A DNA stretch of 64,000 bases from Acanthornis magna (taxonomy: Eukaryota > Chordata > Aves > Passeriformes > Acanthizidae). Location: positions 17,373,501-17,437,500 of the forward strand of contig JAWUZG010000084.1 of assembly GCA_036785705.1 (NCBI GenBank), written 5' to 3'. The notes under the pieces were generated by a model. The model saw nothing but the letters and a program-made list of their open reading frames with translations, did no database searches and was not told the DNA's origin. Below are positions 26,901 to 37,741 of this stretch, piece by piece (positions within the stretch are counted from its first letter, which is position 1; each line of letters begins with the position of its first letter). Made by a program: the position numbers and the translations under genes.

Positions 26901-27796
26901 TTAACCTTTTGCTGTTTCCTTGACAATGGATAATATTTCAGTCTGTATCTTAATAGGTCTCTCTTTCAGAGCTTTTCCTGCTGCAGATTGTATTATTAGC
27001 CAAACTACAAGCAGTAAATAAGCAAGACATCTGAACCCATGCCAGAAGAAAAAGTCCACACTGTCTCTTAAGCTAAAGAGAAACAGGCTGCTCCCTGCTT
27101 CTTCCCTACAAGAGACAATTCTCAGTGCTGCATCAAACAAAGCAGGAAGAAATACATAGCTGCAGAGGATCTTATCAAGTTTGTTCAGTCTGGACTGAAA
27201 AATGGATGGTTTGGGCAACACTGGGTCAAAGCTGAGAAGATGTTTCAGTGGTCTCCTGTTGTCAGAAATTCAGAGGGGAAAGAGGAGTTAGTAAGGGAGA
27301 AAGTTCAGCCAGTCCACAAACTGCCACAAACTTTCTTGACCCTCGCATGTCTTCACTAGTCACTGTTTCACACCACTTAAAAAAACACAAAGTGAGTCCA
27401 AGCCAGTGCCTCTTTCAAATTGCTGAGAGATTACTTGATGTCTAAACACTGTTCTAAAGTGAATCTGGTTTTCACTTTTACTATATATTATACTCAGCTT
27501 TCCATAGCATGTGTATGGCAACTGCAGATTTCCATCATGAAAGGCTATAATTATACTAGATAATCCTTGGCTTGGGATTCTCTAAACAATGCAGAGATGA
27601 AAGAGGCACTGAATCAAGGCATTGGTGCTCATTTGGAATATATTACAGATGAGATGTTGGGGAGGAGAGAAAAATGGCCAGTTTATAGAGCTGAAGGACC
27701 ATTTTGTCAGGGAATAACAAGAGTATGTGCATAATAAACACCTCTGGCTTCGGAACCTGGGAAAAGAGATGAGAGACACAAAGAGGGAATGTGAGA
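23938..27796. other. Intergenic, no gene recognised
   Basis: AT-rich flank without supported exons. It contains the perfect hairpin at 26391-26416. Confidence 0.5.
26391..26416. repeat. Perfect inverted repeat, 12-bp arms, 2-nt loop
   Basis: GTACCTCTTTCA (26391-26402) and TGAAAGAGGTAC (26405-26416) are exact reverse complements around CA. No gene, phage-type attachment site or terminator context exists here. Function unknown. Confidence 0.7.
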
Positions 27797-28350
27797 ATGC
27801 CATGGTTTAATCACAGCCAGCAACTAAGCCCCACACACCTATTCACTCCCTGCCCACTGCAGGATGGGGGAGAGAACTGGAAAAGTGAGAAAACCCATAG
27901 GTTGAGATAAAGGCATTTTAAAAGGTAAAGCAAGAGCCATGCACGTAAGCAGAGCAAAACAAGGAATTCATTCACTGCTTCCTATGGGCAGGCAGGTGTT
28001 CAGCCATCTCCAGGAGAGCAGGGCCCCATCACACCTAATGGTTACTTCAGTAAAAAACACCATCACTCTGAACTTCCCTCTCCTTCCTTCATCTTCTTTC
28101 CCCAGTTTCATAAGCTGAGCATACTGCCATACGGTAGGGAATGTCCCTTTGGTCAGTTGAGGTCAGGTGCGCTGACTGTGTCCCTGCCCTGTGCACCCCC
28201 AGCTTTCCCACTGGTGAGGTGGAGTGAGGAGAGAAAAGGCCTTGAGCACTGCTCAGCAGAGCACTGTTAATAACTCCCCATTATCAACACTCTTCCCAAC
28301 ACAAACACAAAACACAGCCACATGTTAGCTTTAGTTTTAAAATGTTAAAA
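27797..28350 (-). mobile_element. Endogenous retrovirus LTR, antisense (avian ERV, solo)
   Basis: I recognise this block as a widespread avian retroviral LTR lying in reverse. It includes GGTTGAGATAAAGGCATTTT (about 27899), AAGGAATTCATTCACTGCTT (about 27961), GGTCAGTTGAGGTCAG (about 28152) and the GCACCCCCAGC stretch (about 28192). Read on the minus strand these are in U3-to-R order, with a decayed TATA-like segment near 28115. No gag, pol or env remnant flanks it, so it looks like a solo LTR. Ends are approximate. Confidence 0.7.
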
Positions 28351-31300
28351 GTTTTTCTTAGAAACTTTTTGTTATAAGGTTCTTTTGTTCTCACTTCGAC
28401 TATTAAAAATTAAGACATCTCCTTGTCTTCAATGCAGTGTATTCATCACATATCCCAAAAAAGTCCTTTCATTCCCTGACAAACATTATATGCATATTCC
28501 CTGTCACTTGCTTAGGTGTATATCTTAATTAGTTCTTTTTCTTTGAAAAAGCAGGGAATCTCAGCTCTGTACAGTGTTCATAACAGTGGGGCAAAATCGT
28601 CACACTTTCACCACAGCAGGTGCAACTCGCGAAATGAGTGTCCTAGAACTTTCATGTCCTGACCCAGATAAACCCTGAAAATACCAGGTGCTACTGGCCT
28701 TCACTTTGACAAAGGAATTTTTAGATTCCTCTTTCGAGTAGGTGCTGTGCTGTTTCTCCTAACCATTACAAATGCTGCCTCTCAGTCCCTGCTGTGAGAA
28801 CAGAAGATGGAGGTGAGGAAATAAGTGCTACGGACCTGAGGCTGCGCTGCTCATCCCAGAGTCTGTTCTGAGCTGAGCAGGAACTGAGCAGCTGGTCAGG
28901 TATTGAGTTGAGAGGCACTTGTCTGAGGAGTTCCTGTGGTCCCCAGGATACACAGACAAATGAGAAAGAGCGTTTCTAGCATAGGGCCTTGAAATGGAAG
29001 AAAGAAGGCAGGCAACTTACACAGCACATACAAATGAGCACAGGGATGGGCCACTCCATACATTGGGCAAAACCACATGGCATAGCCATGGAAAGATGTG
29101 GCAAGGCTGATATTTCCTGAGATCAAAGGCACAAAAAGGATCATTCTTAACAAGAGCAAATGCAAGAAACAAAAGAAAGTGAGACGGGAAAGAGAAAATG
29201 AGATAAGGCAAGGAGGTCATCTAAAGAAGGTCCAAGCCAAAGTAATGTAAGCAAACCAAAGCAGGAAGAAAAGGACCAGGTACACTCACCCTTATGCAAA
29301 AAACAAGGAAAAACAGTCAATACTGCCACATGTTGGAGAGCAGGGAGAATAAATCAATAAAGGGCAAAAGAAACAGTAGCTAATTATGGTGTACTTCATG
29401 CCTCTCTTCTAGTAGTTAGCAACTGCAGCAGCAAGTAAATTTCTGCTCTTCCTCTGTTAGGAAAGAGAAATACTGACAAAATGCACTCAGGTAGTGAAGG
29501 GTCCCTGGTGCCTTTCCTGCAGACTGGCACTTTCTATCCATGTAAATACACCTCCCACATCAGTCCTGCCAAAGACACATTGAGTTGCTCTTGAGGGAAT
29601 GAGATGTCACTTTGGTCTCTGGCCATTGTCATCCACTTCCCTGTTCAGTGCTCTCATATATGAGATGGTGCATAGTAACAGGTAGGGACTGAGGAGAGAA
29701 ATTACTTGTTTCTTCCTCAGCTTTGAGCCTGCGCAGCAACACTCAGCTGTCCACATGATGCATAAACACAGTTTGCTGGTGGTTGTCTCAGGTCTACCTC
29801 CTGCTGGGCAGAGTTCATTTCTATCTGAAGTACAAAAGCAGAGAGACTATGGAAGCGTCCCCAAATTACAGCAAGGTATTCACAAGGGAAAAAAATGTGC
29901 TAGCCAGCACGCATTTTCAAGGCATGTTAACAAATCCAGTTTATCTCACATGCCAGCTCTCTCCCACCTCATTCCCATTCCCACTGAATAGATACTAATT
30001 GAAAATGATGTTTTCAATGTGAAGCCTTCTTCTAATTTGGTCTTGTTTAAAAGCATTTAGGGATCCTATTGTTTGTTGTATTTCAAAGTGATTTGCATTA
30101 ACTCCCCAGGGAAACCAACAAAGGGCACTCCCAACATTTTGCTGGCAGACAGCAAGGGTTTCTACTCAGCACAGAATATTCCTGTGCTCCAAGAAACACG
30201 GATTCTTGTGGTAGAGGAGACAGCTGAAGAGCTCCAGTGCAAAACATCTAGGAAACTGTTGTAACATCTATTCCCCTTCAGCATTTTTTGCAGTCTTTTA
30301 GCAATCATTGCTACCATGGTATCCACAGAGCTCCATTGAAAATTTAAATAATTTTAAAATATTTTTCATGGGAAAGGTAGAATTGCCTATGCAATATAGT
30401 TAGACATGCTCAAAAAAGATGTTTTCCAGGCTTTAAGTCTCATGTATGCATCACACTACATACTCTAAAATCTCTTCAATGAATTCTATATATTTCCACA
30501 CATTTATGACAAATGAGCACACAAAGTTGTATTTACCCAACAAAATATGTAATCATGCACTCAGGCATGCACTGCACACATGCCTATATATTTGACACAT
30601 GCATGATGCCAGACATTGTGCATATGCACATATTTGTGCATTGTTATATAAGATGTCTTTGTAGATCATACAAAGCACAGGAACAGCCTGCAGGACCTGC
30701 ACACAGCCAGACACGTCAGTAAAGTTCAGATTACTTATATCCGTGTGTATTAACAAAACCTGTGTTTACGACATCTTCCAATTTGTATGTACACAATACA
30801 TGTCCACACATTCATTTGCTTCATAAAGTATTGTTTTGAGGAGAATAATAAACATTAAGGAGTACAGTGAAGTCTTCAGAAGAGAAATTGTTTAACAGAA
30901 AGCCCAGTTCCTATCATTATGAGTTTTCAGATTGGTATAAGACCTGGTCTGCGTGCAAAAGCTTAGTTGGTGCAGCTAGGTTAAGAACATAAAAAACAAC
31001 CCCATTAATTGACATCCCCATGACAACAAAAGTCTTAGATCCATGCCAGAAAAAAACCTCTTTAGCAGTCTAATTTCTCTAGTTTAAGAAATGGGAGAAG
31101 GGAAAAGAAAATTCTGCTTCTTTTTCAGAGTAATTGGAGATTCAACTTGCCATCGAATTTTTTCCAATATAACAAAGGCCTGCATCTATGTAGAATGATT
31201 TTTCACATTAGAGTGGCTCAAAGTGCTGGAGGAATACTATTTCATTCTAATCCAGTCAAGTTCCAAGTCGAAAGGAATCAGCTGCTTAGAGATCCTATTT

Positions 31301-31905
31301 CAACTATGATTTGGAGCACAGCAAGTGCTGCAGGCTGTGGTTTCCATAGCCATGTTTACACAGCCTGCTACAGCCCACAGCATGTCATCCAGGTGGCACA
31401 GACCTTTCATTATCAAGTGCTACTTGAGCATATATTCCAAGCATTCCAGGTATTTCACCCACACTGCCAGGATTTTTCTGAGGTATGTCTGGATAACATT
31501 GCCAGAACCAACTAAAAACAAACCTCAGTCCTCAAAATTCTTCTGTCTCTTTGTCACCGTCTCGCTCCTTCTGCGTAGCCACTGTCATTTTCAAACTCTT
31601 ATCAGCCAGCACAGATGAAAACAGTGCTCCATGCCATTGCAAATGCCACTGCAAATACACAGAAGCTGTGGAGAGGTTTTCACAGCTTGCTGCCATGTGG
31701 CTTTAGCACTTCCAATCTGTCACTGTGCTGCAGAGCAGCTCTCACGTGTTTTCAGAAGCAGTGGCAACAGCTGTCTCACAGCAGCAGCCTCAGGAGCAGT
31801 GGAAGTTACAGGATGTCAGGCTGTTCAGTGTGGGAGCTGGGTCAGCATCCATGGCCGGAATGGCAGTTCGGAATTTATCAAGCAAGAGGCAAGGGGTGGG
31901 GAATT
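28351..31905. other. Intergenic, no gene recognised
   Basis: No supported exon. An alternating purine-pyrimidine stretch with repeated TGCATGC/CACACATG words occurs at about 30540-30640. The open frames at 31147-31515 and 31615-31942 have no recognisable domain. Confidence 0.5.
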
Positions 31906-32975
31906 TCATAGAGTCATAGAATGGGTTGGAAGGGGACCTTGAAAATCATCCAGTTCCAACCGCCCTGCCGTGGACCAGGTTGTTCAGAGCCCCATCCAAC
32001 CTGGCCTTGGACAGCTCCAGGGATGGGGCATCAACATCCCTGGGTAACCTGTTCCAGCACTTTGCCACCCTCATTGTAAAGAATTTTTTCCCAATATCTA
32101 ATCTAAACTTGTTCTCTTTCAATTTGAACTCATTCAGCCTTGTCTTGTCACTACACATTCTTGCAAACTCTTGCCCCATCTTTCCTGTAAATTACCTTCA
32201 AGTACTGTATAGGTGCAATTAGGTCACCCCAAAGGCTTCTCTTTTCCATGCTGAACAATCCCAGTTTTCTCAGCCTTTCTCACAGGAGAGGTGCTTCAAC
32301 CTCCTGACCCTCTTCTGGACTCACTTCAACACATGTCCTTCCTGTGTTGAGGACTGCAGAGCTGCAGGTGAGGTCTCACCAGAGCAGAGCGGAGGGGCAG
32401 AATCCCTCTCTCGTCCTGCTGCCCATGCTGCTTTGGATGCAGCCCAGAACACAGTTGGCTTTCTGGGCCGCAAGTGCATATTGCCTGTTCATATCCATCT
32501 TCTTATCCCCCAGCACCCCCAAGCCCTTCTCGTCAGGGCTGCTCTCCATCTGTTCATCCCCCAGCCTGGATTGATACTGTGGATTGCCCCAACCCAGGTG
32601 CAGCACCTTGCACGTGGTCTTATTAAACGTCATGATATTCCCACGAGATCATGTCTCAAGTTTGTCCAGCTCCCTCTGGATGGCATCCTGTCCTTCGGGT
32701 ATGTCAACTGCACCACTCAGCTTGAAATCACCTGCACTTGATCCCATCTTCTCTGTCATTAATGGAGATACCAAATAACACTCATCCCAATATGAGTGAC
32801 CCCTGAGGGACACCACTCATCACCCATGCCCATTGGAACTCCGAGCCACTGACCACTACTCTCTGGATGAGATCATCCAACCAAATCCTAATCCATCTAA
32901 CAGTCCACCCATCAAATCCATCACTCCCCAATTTGAAGAGAAGGATGTTGTGGGGGACTGTGAACTGGCAGCGTG
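31906..32975 (-). mobile_element. CR1 LINE, 3' third with partial reverse transcriptase, antisense
   Basis: The longest CR1 copy here, about 1.07 kb, read on the minus strand. It opens within the reverse transcriptase (VPHNILL, then the diagnostic SGVPQGS near 32800). It continues through the post-RT region (KVLHLG, LGCIQSS, NKFRLDIGKKFFTMRVA, WNRLPRD) and ends at the CR1 tail (TTCCAACCCATTCTATGACTCTATG on the minus strand, about 31905-31930). The stretch that should carry the FADD catalytic box after SGVPQGS looks shortened, and several stops are present, so it is dead. The coding fragments correspond to minus-strand frames at 32782-33084, 32376-32633 and 31946-32179. Confidence 0.9.
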
Positions 32976-33834
32976 AAAATGCAAAAGCTTGGAGGCAGAA
33001 TTCAGAGATGAAACCTGTCCTGAGTGAGCCCAGAGAAGCAAAAGGCTCATGTTGCAATGTCCCAGGAGGAAGGAACCATGGCATGGCAAGTCAATGACGA
33101 CCGTCAAAGCAGAGAAGCACAATGCATCCAAATTTCAGCCCGTAGAAAATTAACATCCCAATCATTTTATGTCTTTTCAATAAAGGATGGAATCTGCCCC
33201 ATTTATCTGTCCTAGCCAACATTGTATACATGTGAAACTTTTCAACAAATGTAGCATAAACTCAGTATAAACCAGTCAGCTGCCCCTCTTCCATAGATGC
33301 TCTTTGAGCTAAACAATTTGTGGATGCTATATCTGCTTTGAAGTCTTCCTGCCAAATATTGTATTTCACAGTTCCACTTTCTTGCCCTTCAAGATGTTTC
33401 ATCTGTAATATTGCTGCTTGCATGTTCTACACAAACAAGATAATCAAAGAGTCTGAAGAGGGTTTTGTTTTCAGCCTTGCCCATGTAGAAAGACACGCAG
33501 CATTTTGGGCTCTAAATGAGAGCGCTGATTGAGCGATTGAGTTAATGTGGAAGCCACACGCTTTGTCGGGGCTGCGGGAGCTTCTGAACTGTAGAACAGA
33601 GGAGCATTGCTAACACGTTCACTAACCATTTAAACTTAACCATGTTCTAAACTTCCTACACACCGTGGCAGGGTAAGCAGTGTAAGGGGAGCAAGCAGAC
33701 TGCTCTTGCGTGTACAACGGGCAGAAACCTGAAAAAAAACATAGGGAGAAAGAAAAACGCAGGTCTATTTCTCCAATCCCTTTTTCGGCTGAATTCGGAG
33801 ATGGGACTGGGAACAGACTAGTTGTAAGGCTGTT
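32976..33834. other. Intergenic, nothing recognised
   Basis: Sequence between the antisense CR1 and the GC-rich minisatellite island. No exon, repeat tail or RNA gene was recognised. Confidence 0.5.
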
Positions 33835-34345
33835 TGCAGAGGGCAATGCGGCGCGGCTGCGACGCTGCAGGGAAATAGTGCCCCAAAGGCTGAGCCCTGT
33901 CCTGCTGCAGGGACACAGTGTCCCAAAGGCTGAGCGCTGTCCTGCTGCAGGGACACAGTGTCCCGAAGGCTGAGCGCTGTCCTGCTGCAGGGACACAGTG
34001 TCCCGAAGGCTGAGCGCTGTCCTGCTGCAGGGACACAGTGTCCCGAAGGCTGAGCGCTGTCCTGCTGCAGGGACACAGTGTCCCGAAGGCTGAGCGCTGT
34101 CCTGCTGCAGGGACACAGTGTCCCAAAGGCTGAGCGCTGTCCTGCTGCAGGGACACAGTGTCCCGAAGGCTGAGCGCTGTCCTGCTGCAGGGACACAGTG
34201 TCCCAAAGGCTGAGCGCTGTCCTGCTGCCGGAGCGCTCCAGCGGGACACGCCGCGGCTCTCCGCGGGGACCGAGCGCCACCTGCTGCCAGCGCCTGGGAG
34301 CGCGGCCGCGCTGCGGGCGCGGGGATCGCCGCTCCCGCCGGGAAA
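33835..34345. promoter_or_regulatory. Isolated CpG-rich island containing a minisatellite
   Basis: About 0.5 kb of GC- and CpG-rich DNA surrounded by AT-rich sequence, roughly 3.3 kb upstream of the API5 ATG. Its left part is a 40-bp tandem array. Its right part (34230-34345) is unique and has many CpGs (GCGCGGCCGCGCTGCGGGC at about 34299). It could be an orphan CpG island or promoter of a non-coding transcript, or GC enrichment from the tandem array alone. No open frame here resembles a known protein. Confidence 0.5.
33861..34230. repeat. 40-bp minisatellite, 8 full units plus degenerate edges
   Basis: Full units start at 33901, 33941, 33981, 34021, 34061, 34101, 34141 and 34181. A diverged unit precedes them (33861-33900) and a 9-bp partial follows (34221). 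The eight units differ at one base only, TCCCAAAGG against TCCCGAAGG (A in units 1, 6 and 8; G in the others), which is a CpG/CpA alternation. Each unit contains GGGACACAGTGTCCC, an exact 7-1-7 palindrome. The high identity implies recent expansion or homogenisation, so copy number is likely variable between individuals. Confidence 0.95.
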
Positions 34346-37282
34346 ATTCCTCGCCTTGCCAGAGAGAAATTTCGCAAGAAAACCCGAGTACACGAGAAGG
34401 AATATGTGGGAAATCTGCGCTTGTCTAAAGACAGAAGTTAGATGTTTATAGCCATGCAGGATACCTTTAGTGTGTGCCAATAAAAGGCTTTACATCTGCG
34501 AACGTAACTATGTACTCGTATTTCCCCATGATATCTGGACACCATTTTCTGAAAAAGTCTTCACAAATTTTTAAGGTGTATGGGGATAATTGCTACACCA
34601 TATGTAAAACCTCTGTTAATGACTCAAGCCCTATTCTAAAAAGTGAGATTAGAAGAATTCAGGATCGATTGCTAATCCAGCAGAAGCCAACAAATGGAAT
34701 CTATTTCAATCACTTTATTATCCACAGAAACCTTCCAGGTTTGGTTCATATAATTAGACCACTGTTCCAGTGGGAAGTTCTCATTAAGTGTGTCTTCTCC
34801 TTCTGCCATTATGAAAGTCTTTTATTGCCCCAGCTATGGCTTGCTTTGAAGTCTGTACCCCACCAAAGACCCTGGGCGCTTGTGGGATAGGAACAGTAAC
34901 TTTTTTCCTCTGAGGAAAATAGAAAATTTCATTGATTTCATAACTATATTATTTTTCCTCTAGAGAACCTGCAGTGATTTCAGAGTACTTGATTTATGGA
35001 TAGTGCGGAGGAATGGGAGTCAAATGCATAATGATACCACTTCGTTATCAAATGAGTGTGTAACTTACCACGGAGTAATCTCCATGTGCTTGGGCTTGAG
35101 GAGATTGAGAAGAAAGAAGAGAGAAAAATTATGACTGATGGCCAGATTTACCATGTTTTGTTAAACTATGAGACTTGCACTGCAGAGTCTGAAAAAGCTA
35201 TGTGCCATTCTCAAATGTGCATTTCAAGCTTCTGGGTTCCTAAATATGCATTTGCAAAAATATCACAACTTTAATGGAAGAGATCCATGACTAACTTTGA
35301 AAAAAAACTTTAAACAATTTCTTCAAAACGTGTAACACCATCAGCTCTTCATTCATGTTCCTTCATTATAAAAGCTAAAGACTAACAGTGATTAATTTTA
35401 AACAGGTTAATATAAAAAAATATTACATATATTTCATAAATAGGTGAAAACTAAAGAGTGGAAAATGGAAATTGTTGTACAGAGAGAAAAAATGAAAACA
35501 GTGATGTAAAGAAACAAGGAAGAAGTTAAGGAAACAAAATACCAGAATCAAAGGATGGGAACAGAACAAAACTCAGAAAAAACAGCTTTTTTATGTGGCT
35601 CTGAATACCTCTTTTCATTTTATGTGTTCTCTGTTAGAAAGACAATGAGAACAGCTGAATGTATCACTGCTACAGAAGGTAAAAAAGTATAATTCCAAGG
35701 CCTATAATAGATGTTATGATACAACATATAAAAATGTGATTAAAATAGTTAGTTGTAACTAATATAATGATATTATAGTATTTTGAAACTGCTTACATCC
35801 CACTCCACCCTTTAATCTCCCTGTCACGCAGCCAAAGTCCAACATTTGAGTTCATCTCCCATCACTCTCTGGTGATTGAAGCACCCCTTCTGCTCAGCTA
35901 TGGAATGCAGAGCCAGTCTTTCCCAGAAGATACACTGCCCCTCTCACAATCATTTTCATTCACACTTACTTCTTTTCTTCTCCACAACTGTCATACATAC
36001 AACAATGCATAACTGCTACATATTTATCCGTGTTTGCTATGGAACGTAACCACAGTTTGATAGAGAGTTGTTGAGGAAAAGATGCAAGAAAAGGAGATAA
36101 CAAGGCAGCTCCAGCTATATAAACACTTCAGTGAAAGAGAGTAAAAAGCAGTTAAATGATATGTTCATCTTTCCTCCTTTCTGGCCAAGTTGTAAAAGCT
36201 TGCCGTGGTAGTGCTGATAAAGATGATTACAGTGAGTTTTAAAATCTGCATTCAGTTGCAATGCTGCCTGGAAGCTGCTGGAGGACAAGAGATTGATATC
36301 TGCTAATATCTGCCAGGCTGCCCGAGGAAGCTCTCCCTTCCTAGAAAATGAGAGGTTCTCATCAGCATACAGCTCTTTTGTTACATTAAAAATATTTCTT
36401 CTCTCATGTTACATTTTGTTCCCACTACTAAGATTACCCAGCATATTCTTTTAAGACTACTTTGGGTAAACGTGATGGCCACAAGCACACTGAGGGTCAG
36501 GATGTGGTTAGAGTTCTCTTGGATCTGACAGCAGCCACAAGTTTCCACACTCTCAGTCCCCGTCAGAGCGTGCAGGAATGACACGAATAGACCAATGTAA
36601 AGGCACTGGACCTCAGTTCAAGGAAGGTGAGAAAGGTGACTGAGGCTGCCACTGCTGCCACTGAAACACTGAATGGCTGAAACACCAAATAGAGAAAAAA
36701 AAGGAAAAAGGTAAATGATTGATGCTGCTGTACATCCCTGCGGTGTGCGATCTGCCGGCAGAGACTCCAGAGACAGGCTGGAGCTTCAATTGCCTCCAAC
36801 AGCATCCTTCATCCTGCTGGGAAGGATGTTTAAGAAAGGTCCAGCTCTTCGTTGCCTCATCCTCAGATTCACATAAGGAGAATCCTCTTTCATTTTAAGT
36901 GCCTGTGAAATTCGCAGGATGCTGAAGCATTGAGCATTGAGATATGAGGAGAAGACACTGCTACAGCCTTATAACTTCTGCCACAATCTATATTTGGTGA
37001 CTAGAGTCTAATGAACACGTGCTGCCTTCATTGACATGAGTTGCAGATACTTTGGTTACTGGAATTAGGGAACACCTTCCTCTGAAGGAAAGGATGAAAG
37101 TCACCAAATCACAGAAAAGCAGTCTCTGTCTCACACTAGCACAGCGTGCAACAGGCACTTTCTGAGCACCTTCCATCGTAGTTGTATAGGGCAGACAAAA
37201 AGGGATACAGAAACGAGGCGCTGGGGGAAGGCAGCAATCAGGGGAAGGAGGAGGAGTGTGAAGAAAGACCCAGGGGAGGAAA
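34346..37282. other. API5 upstream flank, no gene recognised
   Basis: About 2.9 kb of mainly AT-rich DNA before the API5 promoter. The + frame at 34474-34890 (138 codons) shows no domain and lacks compositional support. No repeat family recognised. Confidence 0.5.
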
Positions 37283-37316
37283 GAAAAAAAAAAATAAAAA
37301 AAAAAAAATAAAAAAA
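37283..37316. repeat. A-rich tract at the edge of the API5 CpG island
   Basis: An almost uninterrupted A tract broken by two T, giving two nested AATAAA-type words. It sits about 360 bp upstream of the API5 ATG and just before GC content jumps. Poly(dA:dT) tracts disfavour nucleosomes, so it may mark the promoter boundary. It may equally be a simple low-complexity run. Confidence 0.7.
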
Positions 37317-37470
37317 GAAGACTGCAAGCGGTGAAGGCCATGGCAGATCCGTAAGCAGACGAACGCACCCCGTAACGGGAGCTCACTGGCGGCGAGCAGT
37401 CGCTGAGGCCGGGCGCTGCCGCAGCGCCGCTTTGGGCGCGCCCCGGGCGCGGTCCCGCCCGCTGCCGGCC

Positions 37471-37478
37471 TTTGGCGC
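37471..37478 (+). promoter_or_regulatory. E2F-type motif in the API5 promoter
   Basis: TTTGGCGC matches the TTTSSCGC E2F consensus exactly, about 195 bp before the API5 ATG. API5 is known as a suppressor of E2F1-driven apoptosis, so a promoter E2F word would suggest feedback. That link is inference; a single 8-mer in GC-rich DNA can arise by chance. Confidence 0.4.
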
Positions 37479-37672
37479 CCCCGGCTCCCGCCTCCAGTGC
37501 CACCGCCCGCCGCGAGGGGGCGGCGCGCAGGCGGCGGAGCGCGGCCGCTCTGGGACTGGCGCCTCGCTGGTGCTGACGACGCGGCCCGAGCGGGAGCGGC
37601 GGCCGGAGCGGCGGCGGCGGCGTCAGTGGCGGGCTCGGTGTCTCGGCGGCTCTGCCCCTTCCCCGCCGCGCC

Positions 37673-37741
37673 ATGCCCAGCGTGGAGGAGCTCTACCGCA
37701 ACTACGGCATCCTAGCGGACGCCACGGAGACGGCGGGCCAG
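37673..37741 (+). CDS. API5: API5 exon 1 (residues 1-23)
   Basis: Begins GCGCCATGCCC and encodes [12 protein letters not shown] through TETAGQ. The donor is CAG|GTGCGG at phase 0. It lies inside the CpG island and the reading is conserved from the first Met. Confidence 0.96.

Noticed and set aside
33861..34230. Regular 40-bp repeats as a CRISPR array
   Set aside because: Units are contiguous with no unique spacers, and the context is a vertebrate nuclear genome. It is a minisatellite.
34474..34890. 138-codon + frame upstream of API5
   Set aside because: No recognisable domain, no splice context and ordinary AT-rich flank. Probably chance.
36988..37674. 228-codon minus-strand frame across the API5 promoter
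   Set aside because: It is antisense to the 5' end and CpG island; the peptide is Arg/Pro/Ala low-complexity then poly-Phe from the A tract. No domain, so a composition artefact.
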